NCBI RefSeq assembly: GCF_003668635.1
Contig: NZ_RCWH01000001.1
Coordinates: forward strand, 62,001 to 126,000
Length of the DNA stretch: 64,000 nt
Direction of reading: 5' to 3'
From: Planomicrobium sp. Y74
GTDB taxonomy: Bacteria; Bacillota; Bacilli; Bacillales_A; Planococcaceae
A program made the position numbers and the translations under genes. Position 1 is the stretch's first letter. Every line of letters begins with the position of its first letter. Below, piece after piece: positions 8,761 through 16,056 of this stretch. Below the pieces are notes generated by a model. It saw only the letters and a list, made by a program, of their open reading frames with translations, was not told where the DNA came from and made no database searches.

Positions 8761-8960
8761 CAATTTTTGCTGGAAGTTCCTGTTTTGTTCAATTCATTCC
8801 CTAAAAACTGCAGTTGGGTGCCGATGGTGCAATTGCTGATGCAAAAGCGGTGGGCAGCAGTTTTGCCCTCGTCTTTACGGATTTGCGTCCTGACGAAACA
8901 ACCTTCGCAGTACGTATTTAACATTTCATCTATTTCGTTGATTATCGTTAGTTTATTCAC
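8760..8960 (-). CDS. Small zinc-finger protein (zf-C2HCIx2C type)
   Basis: A 66-residue protein with Cys18, Cys21, His37, Cys40 and Cys44 in the order CxxC, then HRFCISNC. This matches the small Bacillales zf-C2HCIx2C family (His and Cys followed by Ile-x2-Cys). GTG start at 8960 with AGAGGTG five bases upstream. Function is unknown; zinc binding is inferred from the ligand spacing. It diverges from the riboswitch-controlled transporter. Confidence 0.8.
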   Translation of the reverse strand: MNKLTIINEIDEMLNTYCEGCFVRTQIRKDEGKTAAHRFCISNCTIGTQLQFLGNELNKTGTSSKN

Positions 8961-9006
8961 GCAGTCACCTCTTATAAAATTGCCGTTTCATCATTTTACT
9001 ACTTGT

Positions 9007-9035
9007 TTGTTTTTTATTCCAACAATAGTTATACT
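9007..9035 (+). promoter_or_regulatory. SigA promoter for the queuosine-precursor transporter
   Basis: TTGTTT (9007-9012), a 17-base spacer and TATACT (9030-9035). The same two hexamers and spacing occur in the rnpB promoter at 32.05 kb. Transcription would start near 9042, just before the riboswitch. Confidence 0.7.
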
Positions 9036-9059
9036 GTCAAAGAATATTTTTATTAACCA

Positions 9060-9098
9060 AGCGGTTCGTGAACTCCCGCTTTACCAAAACTAAGGAGG
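9060..9098 (+). promoter_or_regulatory. preQ1-I-type riboswitch overlapping the Shine-Dalgarno
   Basis: A five-base-pair stem AGCGG (9060-9064) / CCGCT (9076-9080) encloses the 11-base loop TTCGTGAACTC. It is followed by the A-rich tail TTACCAAAACTAAGGAGG (9081-9098). The stem ending in GG, the loop ending in C before CC, and the tail AAAACTAAGG are the features of class I preQ1 aptamers; the layout closely resembles the Thermoanaerobacter tengcongensis example. The tail contains the AAGGAGG ribosome binding site, so ligand binding would block translation. The downstream gene encodes a queuosine-precursor transporter, which fits the ligand. Confidence 0.8.
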
Positions 9099-9106
9099 AA
9101 AATAAT

Positions 9107-9796
9107 TTGTACAATGAATTACTGGGCCTTGGTTTTGTCGTGGCTAATTTTGCAATGCTTTTAATTATGTATAAGTTTTTCGGTAAAACCGGGTTGTTTG
9201 CCTGGGTTGCCATATCCACGATCCTGGCAAATATCCAGGTGACTAAAACGATCGAAATCATCGGATTGACTGCAACCCTTGGAAACAGCCTATATGCTTC
9301 CACATTTCTTGCGACCGATATCCTTAACGAGAAGTACGGCAAAAAAGAAGCAAAAAAAGCGGTGTGGCTTGGATTTTCCGCTTTACTGATCATGGTCATT
9401 GCGATGCAATTCGGTATCCAGTTCATCCCTGGAGAAAGCGATTTCGCCCATGGCTCACTTGAAACCATTTTCGGACTGGTTCCGCAGATTGCATTTGCCA
9501 GTATGATTGCTTATTTGGTCAGCCAGCATCTCGATGTGCTGATATTTTCTGCACTTCGTAAATTATTTCCGAAAGACAGCCAGTTTTGGATACGGAATAA
9601 TGGCTCCACCTTACTAAGCCAATTGCTTGACACGCTGATTTTTACCAGTATCGCCTTCTACGGAGTATTTCCATTTGATGTATGGATTCAAATCTTCATT
9701 TCGACATACGTGCTGAAATTCATCGTTTCCATTCTTGATACCCCATTCGGCTATATCGCGAAAATGATCACACCAAATGACGAAAAGCAGGTGTAA
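9107..9796 (+). CDS. ypdP: Queuosine precursor transporter (YhhQ/Vut_1 family, YpdP-like)
   Basis: A polytopic membrane protein of about 229 residues with five or six hydrophobic segments. Family-typical stretches are ETIFGLVPQIAFASMIAYLV, FWIRNNGSTLLSQLLDTLIF and VLKFIVSILDTPFGY. Family members take up preQ1 or preQ0-type queuosine precursors. The start is a TTG at 9107, eight bases after AAGGAGG; the upstream GTG at 9068 lies inside the riboswitch loop and has no binding site. The gene is followed after 3 bp by an RNase H-like gene, the same order as ypdP-ypdQ in B. subtilis. Confidence 0.88.
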   Translation: MYNELLGLGFVVANFAMLLIMYKFFGKTGLFAWVAISTILANIQVTKTIEIIGLTATLGNSLYASTFLATDILNEKYGKKEAKKAVWLGFSALLIMVIAMQFGIQFIPGESDFAHGSLETIFGLVPQIAFASMIAYLVSQHLDVLIFSALRKLFPKDSQFWIRNNGSTLLSQLLDTLIFTSIAFYGVFPFDVWIQIFISTYVLKFIVSILDTPFGYIAKMITPNDEKQV

Positions 9797-9799
9797 AAG

Positions 9800-10192
9800 A
9801 TGCTTGAAGTTTTTATCGATGCAGCTACAGCAGGATCTCCAAAAGTCAGTGCCGTTGGAGTATTTATCCGCGGCGAAGGCCATTTGATCAAGCACAAAGA
9901 GTTTGTCGGTGAAATGGACAATCATGTCGCAGAATTCACGGCTCTTTTAAAAGGCCTTGAACTTGCTGCGGATTTAACTTCTGAGATGATTTCCATAAAA
10001 TCCGATTCAAAAGTGGTGGTAGATGCATTTGAAAAAGAGTTCATCAAGAACCCTCTATATAAACCGCTCCTTGAAGAGGCATTGGCCCGCTCCAAACCTT
10101 TTTCATATTGCTTTATCAAATGGATTCCTGATTCCCAGAACCGGGCTGCCCATGATTTAGCCGGAACTGCTTTGCGTGCGAACAGAAAATAA
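9800..10192 (+). CDS. ypdQ: RNase H-like protein (YpdQ family)
   Basis: A 130-residue protein with the RNase HI fold pattern: Asp7 (VFIDAAT), Glu in HVAEFTALLKGLE, Asp in SIKSDSKVVVD, and a C-terminal HDLA following WIPDSQNRAA. It belongs to the short reverse-transcriptase-like (RVT_3) group and matches B. subtilis YpdQ by length and position next to ypdP. The acidic residues are present, so nuclease activity on RNA-DNA hybrids is possible. However, B. subtilis YpdQ is regarded as inactive in tests I recall, so I do not claim it. It starts 3 bp after the transporter stop with AGGTGTAAAAG upstream. Confidence 0.85.
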   Translation: MLEVFIDAATAGSPKVSAVGVFIRGEGHLIKHKEFVGEMDNHVAEFTALLKGLELAADLTSEMISIKSDSKVVVDAFEKEFIKNPLYKPLLEEALARSKPFSYCFIKWIPDSQNRAAHDLAGTALRANRK

Positions 10193-10283
10193 AGCATGCA
10201 ATTCAATATCTTTAAGCAATCATTCCCCAAGCAATGGCTGTTTCTGATAAGATAAAGAGAGTATGAGCTATTGGAGGAATATC

Positions 10284-10493
10284 ATGAGAACAAAATTGGG
10301 GACTGCACTTGATATATTCATATTGGTCATTGGACCATGGATTATCTACACTCGGATTATTGAAATAATGGAAAGCGGACCAGCTGTTTATCCGATCATT
10401 TCGATCGTCATTGTGACGCTTGCCGTTGTTTTTGCCATCTATAATCTTTATCTGCTGTTCAGCGGCAAACAGCAGGACAATTCTAGAAAGTAG
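10284..10493 (+). CDS. Small membrane protein, unknown
   Basis: A 69-residue protein with two hydrophobic segments (ALDIFILVIGPWIIYTRIIE and YPIISIVIVTLAVVFAIYNL) and a short polar C-terminus. ATG at 10284 lies eight bases after GGAGG; the in-frame ATG at 10263 has no binding site. I do not recognise a family. It is followed by another small membrane protein after 17 bp, and the two probably share a transcript. Confidence 0.7.
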   Translation: MRTKLGTALDIFILVIGPWIIYTRIIEIMESGPAVYPIISIVIVTLAVVFAIYNLYLLFSGKQQDNSRK

Positions 10494-10510
10494 TCCGGAA
10501 AGGTGATTTT

Positions 10511-10828
10511 GTGAATTCTGTACTTTTTTATATAATTCCGCTTATCATTTATGCTATCGTCAATAATACAGTCGACAACCTTTATTGGCCGCATTTTTTA
10601 CTGCTGCTGGCATCGTTCGTCGTCTTTCAGCTGGCGCGCGTAAGGTATCCAAAAGATAAAATTCCCACTACTGCCAAGGTCGCACAAGGTGCTTTTTATA
10701 TCTTGACCGTTGCATTCATCTTCCGCGATCAATTTCTGGAACCATTGCTGATCAACGTGTTCCTTGGGATTACGATTGGTCTCGTCATCATCGAAATAAT
10801 GCAGGGCAAAAAACAGGTTTCCAAGTGA
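10511..10828 (+). CDS. Small four-helix membrane protein, unknown
   Basis: A 105-residue, strongly hydrophobic protein with four likely membrane helices (from VLFYIIPLIIYAIV, HFLLLLASFVVFQL, GAFYILTVAFIF and INVFLGITIGLVIIEI). GTG start at 10511, with AAAGGTG six bases upstream. It is not recognised. The stop codon lies within the terminator hairpin. Confidence 0.7.
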   Translation: MNSVLFYIIPLIIYAIVNNTVDNLYWPHFLLLLASFVVFQLARVRYPKDKIPTTAKVAQGAFYILTVAFIFRDQFLEPLLINVFLGITIGLVIIEIMQGKKQVSK

Positions 10829-10842
10829 AGCCTGTTTTTTTT
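10809..10842 (+). terminator. Terminator overlapping the end of the small membrane gene
   Basis: AAAAACAGGTTTC (10809-10821) pairs with GAAGCCTGTTTTT (10827-10839) with one G-U pair and a 5-base loop, then more T. The TGA stop at 10826-10828 sits in the loop and arm. Confidence 0.8.
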
Positions 10843-10857
10843 GAGCAATAAATGCAA

Positions 10858-10972
10858 GAAAATCGATATTCCGCAAAACAGCTTCGAAGACATTAGCCGA
10901 CGTATGCGAAGCTAAGTCTTTGCGACGCAGCAGCAAAGCGATGCAGGGACAGAGACAGGAGCACGGTTTATA
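10858..10972. repeat. Short, decayed R1 repeat
   Basis: Module a (CGATATTCCGCAAAACAGCTTCGAAG at reduced length) is followed by a variant insert with AAGTCTTTGCGACG and a b-like end (AGCGATGCAGGGACAGAGACAGGAGCACG). The insert GAAGACATTAGCCGA is shared with the copy at 12.9 kb. It lies between two convergent transcription units, each with its own terminator. Confidence 0.7.
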
Positions 10973-11020
10973 CTCCTAGCTAAATTAGTATACCGATTGA
11001 AAAAATGAAATTAAACCAGC

Positions 11021-11053
11021 AAAAAGCGCGGAGGTTTTCTCCGCGCTTTTTTT
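11021..11053. terminator. Bidirectional terminator
   Basis: AAAAAGCGCGGAG and CTCCGCGCTTTTTTT form a perfect stem. In the minus direction it serves the small membrane gene ending at 11077. Confidence 0.88.
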
Positions 11054-11076
11054 GAGGCGACTTTGCTAACACTGTA

Positions 11077-11277
11077 TTATGCTTCTTCTTCATCAGTCTT
11101 CCTGGATTGCTGGATTAGAAAAAAGATGCCAAAAGCTCCTGCCAGGACAGACGGCACGGATCCGGAGAACATATAGATCCATTGATCGGTAAACATGGAA
11201 ATAATCATAAAAATCATTGGAAATCCGATTAATAAAAATAATGATACAAACAAGGTAATCTTCGACAAATTCCTCAT
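11077..11277 (-). CDS. Small membrane protein, unknown
   Basis: A 66-residue protein with two hydrophobic helices (ITLFVSLFLLIGFPMIFMII and PSVLAGAFGIFFLIQ) and an acidic tail ending DEEEA. ATG at 11277 is preceded by AGTAGGTG four bases upstream. A longer alternative frame starting at 11284 lacks a site at the right distance. No family recognised. Confidence 0.65.
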   Translation of the reverse strand: MRNLSKITLFVSLFLLIGFPMIFMIISMFTDQWIYMFSGSVPSVLAGAFGIFFLIQQSRKTDEEEA

Positions 11278-11314
11278 ATAGCACCTACTTTCCGGATTAC
11301 AAGCAGTATTACAC

Positions 11315-11821
11315 TTACTTTATGAATTTCACCATTAATTCTTCATCAATGTATCTGTCCCCTGTTTTCATCGCATGAATTTCGGTTCCATATTTCTCAA
11401 AACCATATCGCAGATAAAAATTCTTGGCCCTCAAATTATGGCTTGCCACCATCAAATCAAGCTGCTCGAGTCCTTCCCACATTTCAGCATATTCCATCAA
11501 TTTTTCCATAAGGTCATTGGCTGCTCCCGAGCCACGGTAAGCCGGGCTTACATAAACAGCTACGATCGATGCCTTGTGATTCATCTTCGGCACGGTGTTT
11601 CGTGACAGCGTCATGTTCCCAATCAGTTTGCCGGCGTCATAAGCGCCAAAGGTTACGGAATGCTCCGAAGCCAACTGGGAACGGGTCCTTTCAATGGGCT
11701 TGTTTAAAGCATCTTCATATAAAACGGCAAAAGCGTCCGGGGTGTCCAGTAATGCTTCCAGCCTGAGAATATTATACGTCTCTGCTTCATTGGGTGTGAC
11801 GATTCTAATTTCCATACACAA
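11315..11821 (-). CDS. GNAT family N-acetyltransferase
   Basis: A protein of about 168 residues, complete for a GNAT domain: VAVYVSPAYRGSGAANDLME is the acetyl-CoA pyrophosphate-binding motif A, and NLRAKNFYLRYGFEKYG is motif B. The start is open: TTG at 11821 lies seven bases after AAGAAGG, while the ATG at 11815 lies 13 bases after it. Substrate unknown. The upstream S66 peptidase gene ends 12 bp before the TTG, so the two are likely co-transcribed. Confidence 0.85.
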   Translation of the reverse strand: MCMEIRIVTPNEAETYNILRLEALLDTPDAFAVLYEDALNKPIERTRSQLASEHSVTFGAYDAGKLIGNMTLSRNTVPKMNHKASIVAVYVSPAYRGSGAANDLMEKLMEYAEMWEGLEQLDLMVASHNLRAKNFYLRYGFEKYGTEIHAMKTGDRYIDEELMVKFIK

Positions 11822-11832
11822 TTACATCCTTC

Positions 11833-12843
11833 TTATATGAATTTCTGGTTGACTCTTCCTTTTCCTTCACAAGTTTCCACTTCAGCAAATGCCCCGTTGA
11901 CAAAAATAATCTGTGGCGGCATATGTCCGCAGTCCACATCGTAAATGACTGGGATGCCTAACTCATATTCCAGATCCTTATACATTTTTTCTGCTGTGTA
12001 CCCTTCGGTCGGATGGTTTGCGGCGCTTCTGCCAAAAAGAACGCCTGCACAATTTTCAAACCAGCCGGCATATTTCATCTGAGTCAATGAACGCTTTAAA
12101 TCCGCTACCGACATTTCACAATTCTCGAGGTACCAGATCACCGGTTCACCAGGGATATGCTGCTGGCGAAATTCTTTAACATTGCCGAAAGGGGTTCCCG
12201 CCAGATGATGGATGACGTCGATGCAGCCTCCGAGCAGCCTGCCTTCAAACTTCACTGCATTCCCTGAAGCTGTCTTCCATTCCGTTTTCTCTGTCAAATG
12301 GAATACCTTTGGAGATGGATTTTCGTGATTCCAGCTCCTTTGATAAGACTCTGATGATGTCTGGGTGACTTCTTCCCCGCTTTCAGTTGAAAGGACATCA
12401 ATCCATTTAGCAGTTGTTCCGTCTGTTTCCGGACCACGCAAATCAATGATATTGGTGCCGTGGGCTGTTGCAATTCCGGTATTCAAGGTTACAGAAAGAA
12501 GCAGCAGGCTGGTGTCCGAATAGCCGAGAATCCATTTAGGATCTATCTGTTCGAAGTCCAAATGTTCAAGGATTTCAATGAGTAGTTCCCCTCCCCACGG
12601 CGGGATAATGGCATCGACGCCGGAATCATTCAACATATCCATCAGTTCGCGTGCCCTTACCTCTGCAGGTGCTGATTTGGCTTCTTTCTGCGTCCACGCA
12701 GTCTTTCCAACCTTGACGTTGAACCCTTTTTCCTGCTGGCGTCTGACTGTTTGTTCAAGGAGTGTATGCAGCTCTTCTTCTACTCCTGATGATGGTGCTG
12801 TCACTCCGATATTCCTGATTTCAGCAGGTGGATATCTGATCAT
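11833..12843 (-). CDS. S66 family peptidase (LD-carboxypeptidase / MccF-like)
   Basis: A 336-residue protein of the serine peptidase S66 family. The nucleophile Ser lies in ILGYSDTSLLLL after the VDAIIPPWGG segment, the Glu in WYLENCEMS and the His in DCGHMPPQI, giving the Ser-Glu-His triad order. Family members include LD-carboxypeptidases of peptidoglycan recycling and MccF-type microcin C immunity proteins; the EMSVADLKRSL region is seen in the MccF-like branch. No signal peptide, so cytoplasmic. ATG at 12843 has AAAGGAG eight bases upstream; the GTG at 12852 overlaps that site and is rejected. Confidence 0.85.
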   Translation of the reverse strand: MIRYPPAEIRNIGVTAPSSGVEEELHTLLEQTVRRQQEKGFNVKVGKTAWTQKEAKSAPAEVRARELMDMLNDSGVDAIIPPWGGELLIEILEHLDFEQIDPKWILGYSDTSLLLLSVTLNTGIATAHGTNIIDLRGPETDGTTAKWIDVLSTESGEEVTQTSSESYQRSWNHENPSPKVFHLTEKTEWKTASGNAVKFEGRLLGGCIDVIHHLAGTPFGNVKEFRQQHIPGEPVIWYLENCEMSVADLKRSLTQMKYAGWFENCAGVLFGRSAANHPTEGYTAEKMYKDLEYELGIPVIYDVDCGHMPPQIIFVNGAFAEVETCEGKGRVNQKFI

Positions 12844-12891
12844 ATCGAACACTCCTTTCTAGCAATATAAGTGGAACGAATAATTTTTAAT

Positions 12892-13345
12892 AATCGATAT
12901 TCCATAAAACAGCTCCGAAGACATTAGCCGAAGCTGGCGAGGGGGATGTCTTTGCAACGAAGTGCATAGCACTGCAGCGGGTTTTCATGTCTCGAAGCTA
13001 GCGTTAGCGATGCAGAGACAGGAGCACGTAAATTTAATTTGTGGTTGCTTGGGTTGAACCAATTTAAAACATTGCTCCTGCATCGCTGCGCTGCTTCGTC
13101 GCAAATAGTTGCCCTCGCAAGCTTCGGTCAACTATTCGCTGTTTTGCTCCATATCTTTAGAAAGTCTCTCAGCAAAGGCGCGGCTCAGGAGCAGGCGAAT
13201 GCCGACGGAGCAAAGACGAGTGGTCTTCTCGGCTTATTGCGGGAGCTAAGGTGCGCCATGAATTTGCGGCGCCTCCTTTGCGACGAGCAGTGCGCAGGAG
13301 CATAGTCTTTGCCCTGTCCATAGCGCCAAAGCGGTAAATTCTATT
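12892..13345. repeat. R1 repeat with an internal inverted pair of b modules
   Basis: The gap 12844-13368 contains module a (CGATATTCCATAAAACAGCT), then a b-type module reading outward (AGCGATGCAGAGACAGGAGC, about 13007-13026). About 50 AT-rich bases follow, then b reading inward (GCTCCTGCATCGCTGCGC, about 13074-13091). The two b copies form a large potential hairpin. After it come d (TTTTGCTCCATATCTTTAG) and e (TCGGCTTATTGCGGGAGC, GACGAGCAGTGCGCAGGAGC) to 13345, nearly identical to the copies at 1.1 and 31.4 kb. No gene is supported. Confidence 0.82.
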
Positions 13346-13368
13346 TCTTATGTTCAACTTACATAGCT

Positions 13369-13578
13369 TCATGTCATCGTCAATAATCCCAATAACATAC
13401 CGCATAAAATTATTCCACCCAGCAAAAATAAAAAGACATGTATTAAAAATTCGAGAAATTTATTGCCTTCACGGTCCAGCGGCTTGGCATCCATATTTGC
13501 TACGCCGTAGGACAAACCGGTTTCTTTATAATGCTGTTTATTTTTCCGGAATTCCTTTCTGCTTTTCCTTGGCTCCAT
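13369..13578 (-). CDS. Small single-helix membrane protein, unknown
   Basis: A 69-residue protein: a basic N-terminus (MEPRKSRKEFRKNKQHYKET), then a hydrophobic helix (LEFLIHVFLFLLGGIILCGM) near the C-terminus. ATG at 13578 with GAGGAGGGG four bases upstream. Not recognised; likely tail-anchored. Confidence 0.68.
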   Translation of the reverse strand: MEPRKSRKEFRKNKQHYKETGLSYGVANMDAKPLDREGNKFLEFLIHVFLFLLGGIILCGMLLGLLTMT

Positions 13579-13740
13579 AAAACCCCTCCTCAATCAGAAT
13601 CTGTATATTCATTAAGTGATATTAATCATTATACTAAACTTAAATTGATATGAAAGACCTACTTTCTAATAATTCGGAAAAATTGATCAGAAAAATAACA
13701 TAGCCATCCATTTATTTTCATAAAACGCATTTTTCCAATA

Positions 13741-13770
13741 AAAAAAGAACCCCATCAAGGGATTCTTTTT
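13741..13770 (-). terminator. Terminator of the 85-residue membrane protein gene
   Basis: AAAAAGAACCCC and GGGATTCTTTTT pair with a single mismatch around ATCAA. Its edge overlaps the stop codon at 13769. Confidence 0.7.
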
Positions 13771-14026
13771 ATGCTTGAACTTGTTGTGCCGATTTATAAC
13801 TTTTGATACCCAGGACAATCTGAAAGATACCTGCGACAGTACAAATAATGATAGCGGCATATCCTAAACCAGTAATAGGCTGCAGCATTACAGTTCTGAC
13901 CACAATCAGCAAAAGCATCGCTGCCAGTGCAAAATTGACGATATACGGTCTGTCATAAAATTTCTTCAATGCGTAAGCCGCAAAAATCGCTACAGCTACA
14001 ATTGCCAATGAAAGAACATTCCCCAT
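13769..14026 (-). CDS. Small membrane protein, unknown
   Basis: An 85-residue protein with three hydrophobic segments (LSLAIVAVAIFAAYALK, ALAAMLLLIVVRTVML and YAAIIICTVAGIFQIVLGI). ATG at 14026 follows GAGGGGT six bases upstream. No recognisable family. Monocistronic, divergent from the AIM24 gene. Confidence 0.68.
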   Translation of the reverse strand: MGNVLSLAIVAVAIFAAYALKKFYDRPYIVNFALAAMLLLIVVRTVMLQPITGLGYAAIIICTVAGIFQIVLGIKSYKSAQQVQA

Positions 14027-14229
14027 TATAACCCCTCATTTGTATAAAGATTTTCTTAAATCTTACCATGTTTTCGGAACATTCGATATAGTCCCGGAAC
14101 AGCTTTCAAAGTTAAATGGCATTAAAAGAAAACAGAAGAATCTATAAATATTGATATTTAAGCATTCATTTATGCCTGAATAACTTATATAGTAGAAAGT
14201 GACAGTTTAATGGAAAAGGAGAGGAAAAG

Positions 14230-15030
14230 ATGAATAACCACGAAATTGATTTCAAATTGTACGGTGATGATATGCAATTTGTAGAGGTGGAATTGGATCC
14301 AAGCGAAACAGTTGTGGCAGAAGCAGGCGCGCTTATGATGATGGAAGATGGAATAGTTATGGAAACAATATTCGGCGATGGTTCTGATAATGGTTCAGGC
14401 AGCGGTGTTATGGGAAAACTTCTTGGTGCAGGCAGAAGAATCATTACAGGAGAAAGCCTCTTCATGACAGCTTTTACTAATCAGGGCAGCGGAAAACGTA
14501 CCGTCTCTTTTGCATCTCCCTATCCTGGTAAAATCGTGCCACTTGATCTAAGCAGGCTTGGCGGCAAGGTGATTTGCCAGAAAGATGCTTTTCTGGCCGC
14601 GGCGAAGGGTGTCTCCATCGGCATTGAATTCCAGCGGAAACTAGGGACCGGCTTTTTTGGCGGTGAAGGATTCATCATGCAAAAACTTGAAGGCGATGGA
14701 ATGGCCTTCATTCATGCTGGCGGCACTCTTTACCGGAAAAATCTTCAAAAAGGTGAAGTGCTGAAAGTCGATACCGGCTGTCTGGTCGCCATGACCTCAG
14801 ATGTTGATTACAATATCGAGATGGTTCCCGGTGTGAAAACCGCTCTGTTCGGCGGTGAGGGTTTATTTTTCGCAACTCTTAGAGGACCTGGCAGCGTGTG
14901 GGTACAATCTCTTCCATTCAGCCGTCTTGCCAGCAAAGTATTTGCTGCAGCGCCTCAAAATCCTGCTGGCCATTCCAAAGGCGAAGGCAGTGCAGCCGGT
15001 GGTCTGTTCGATTTATTGGGCGGAAGATAA
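14230..15030 (+). CDS. AIM24 / TIGR00266 family protein
   Basis: A 266-residue protein rich in glycine turns typical of the AIM24 (tryptophan-RNA-binding-attenuator-like beta) fold. Landmarks are [59 protein letters not shown] and [19 protein letters not shown]. The C-terminus is a Gly/Ala-rich tail ending FDLLGGR. Family members are widespread and of unsettled biochemical role. ATG at 14230 follows AAAGGAGAGG. A weak promoter (TATAGT at 14188) lies upstream, and a terminator follows directly. Confidence 0.88.
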   Translation: MNNHEIDFKLYGDDMQFVEVELDPSETVVAEAGALMMMEDGIVMETIFGDGSDNGSGSGVMGKLLGAGRRIITGESLFMTAFTNQGSGKRTVSFASPYPGKIVPLDLSRLGGKVICQKDAFLAAAKGVSIGIEFQRKLGTGFFGGEGFIMQKLEGDGMAFIHAGGTLYRKNLQKGEVLKVDTGCLVAMTSDVDYNIEMVPGVKTALFGGEGLFFATLRGPGSVWVQSLPFSRLASKVFAAAPQNPAGHSKGEGSAAGGLFDLLGGR

Positions 15031-15039
15031 AAGTATTCA

Positions 15040-15085
15040 AAAAGGTCACACGTGCCAAATACATGGCATATGTGACCTTCTTTCT
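15040..15085. terminator. Terminator between AIM24 gene and convergent small gene
   Basis: AAGGTCACACGTGCCA and TGGCATATGTGACCTT form a long stem with one mismatch around a loop of about 6 bases, followed by T-rich sequence on the plus strand. Confidence 0.75.
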
Positions 15086-15294
15086 TAATTTTTTTGTTTT
15101 CTCATGACTTCAACGGCCTCATTGTATTTATCAAAATCAAATTCAAGGCTATTGGGCTTGTAGAAAAACAGGATGGACTCCTTTTCTCCATGGGCCAATA
15201 AATGGGTAACTACTGCTTTTGGACTCTTCATGTTTACTCCCGCATGATCGGCATCCGCAAGCAAGGCAAGAATATTCGGAGGGATATTAGACAT
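15085..15294 (-). CDS. Small conserved-looking protein, unknown
   Basis: A 69-residue soluble protein (MSNIPPNILALLADADHAGV at the start, ending EAVEVMRKQKN). ATG at 15294 follows AAAGGAGC at six bases; the longer frame to 15318 lacks a binding site. I do not recognise it. It precedes no gene on the same strand for 6 kb and follows an SDR gene by 40 bp, so it may be the last gene of that transcript. Confidence 0.6.
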   Translation of the reverse strand: MSNIPPNILALLADADHAGVNMKSPKAVVTHLLAHGEKESILFFYKPNSLEFDFDKYNEAVEVMRKQKN

Positions 15295-15334
15295 CAACAA
15301 GCTCCTTTCACTAAACAAATTTCAATTGGTTAAT

Positions 15335-16054
15335 TCAATTATAATCGCGAATGTCTGCTATTGTTTCCAAATCCCCAAAATCTTCTCTCTCCATAAGACG
15401 GATTAACTGTTCAGCAGTTTGTTCCGGCGTACTGAGCATACCTTGCTCCTTGTACGCTTTGAAATTCTCAATCATTGGAAAATCGGTTTCTGAGCTTTCC
15501 CGGATTTTTCCTTGCATATCCGTATCGATGATGCCAGGCGCTATTGACATCGTTTTGATATCTTTGTACTCCTTTTCAAGGCACAGACTGAAATGGTCGA
15601 GCCCCGCTTTTCCGGCGCAATAGGCACTCCACCCTTCATAAGCATTTCTGCCGGCGCCTGAAGATATGTTGATGATTCTTTTTAGTGATGGAAAATCGGC
15701 AGACTGAGTTATAAAAGCACCAGTCGTTATCATAGGCGCTGTCAGGTTCAAAGCGATGCTGCCACTAATTTCATCGGCTGGATTGTTTCCGGCAAAGCCG
15801 ATTGGCGTAATCGTTCCCGCATTGTTAATGAGCGTTATGATTTCGCAACCCCCTGGAATAAAACCGAATATATTTTCAATTAACGCAGGAATTTCTGATG
15901 TTTTTAAAAGATCGAAATCGAAAGACTTTGTTCCCGGCCATTCTTCTGAAAAAGAACGGGCAATTCCATAAACCTGATGCCCTTTTTCAGCCAATTTCTT
16001 ACTGAGAGCAAGACCTATGCCTTTTGATGCGCCGGTTATTATATATGCCTCCAT
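15335..16054 (-). CDS. SDR oxidoreductase, benzil reductase-like (YueD)
   Basis: A 239-residue short-chain dehydrogenase. It has the NADP-binding TGASKGIGLALS, the NNAG segment (TLINNAGTITPIGF) and the catalytic Tyr/Lys in WSAYCAGKAGLDHF. Overall it resembles B. subtilis YueD, a benzil reductase forming (S)-benzoin (shared LNLTAP, GWSAYC and PGxxDTxMQ stretches). The natural substrate is unknown. Two starts are possible: the ATG at 16060 overlaps the stop of the amidohydrolase (ATGA), and the ATG at 16054 has better spacing from AGAGGGG. Either way it is translationally coupled to that gene. Confidence 0.85.
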   Translation of the reverse strand: MEAYIITGASKGIGLALSKKLAEKGHQVYGIARSFSEEWPGTKSFDFDLLKTSEIPALIENIFGFIPGGCEIITLINNAGTITPIGFAGNNPADEISGSIALNLTAPMITTGAFITQSADFPSLKRIINISSGAGRNAYEGWSAYCAGKAGLDHFSLCLEKEYKDIKTMSIAPGIIDTDMQGKIRESSETDFPMIENFKAYKEQGMLSTPEQTAEQLIRLMEREDFGDLETIADIRDYN

Positions 16055-16056
16055 GG

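Noticed and set aside
9068..9106. GTG at 9068 as the transporter start
   Set aside because: It falls within the preQ1 aptamer loop and lacks a Shine-Dalgarno; the TTG at 9107 has AAGGAGG at good distance.
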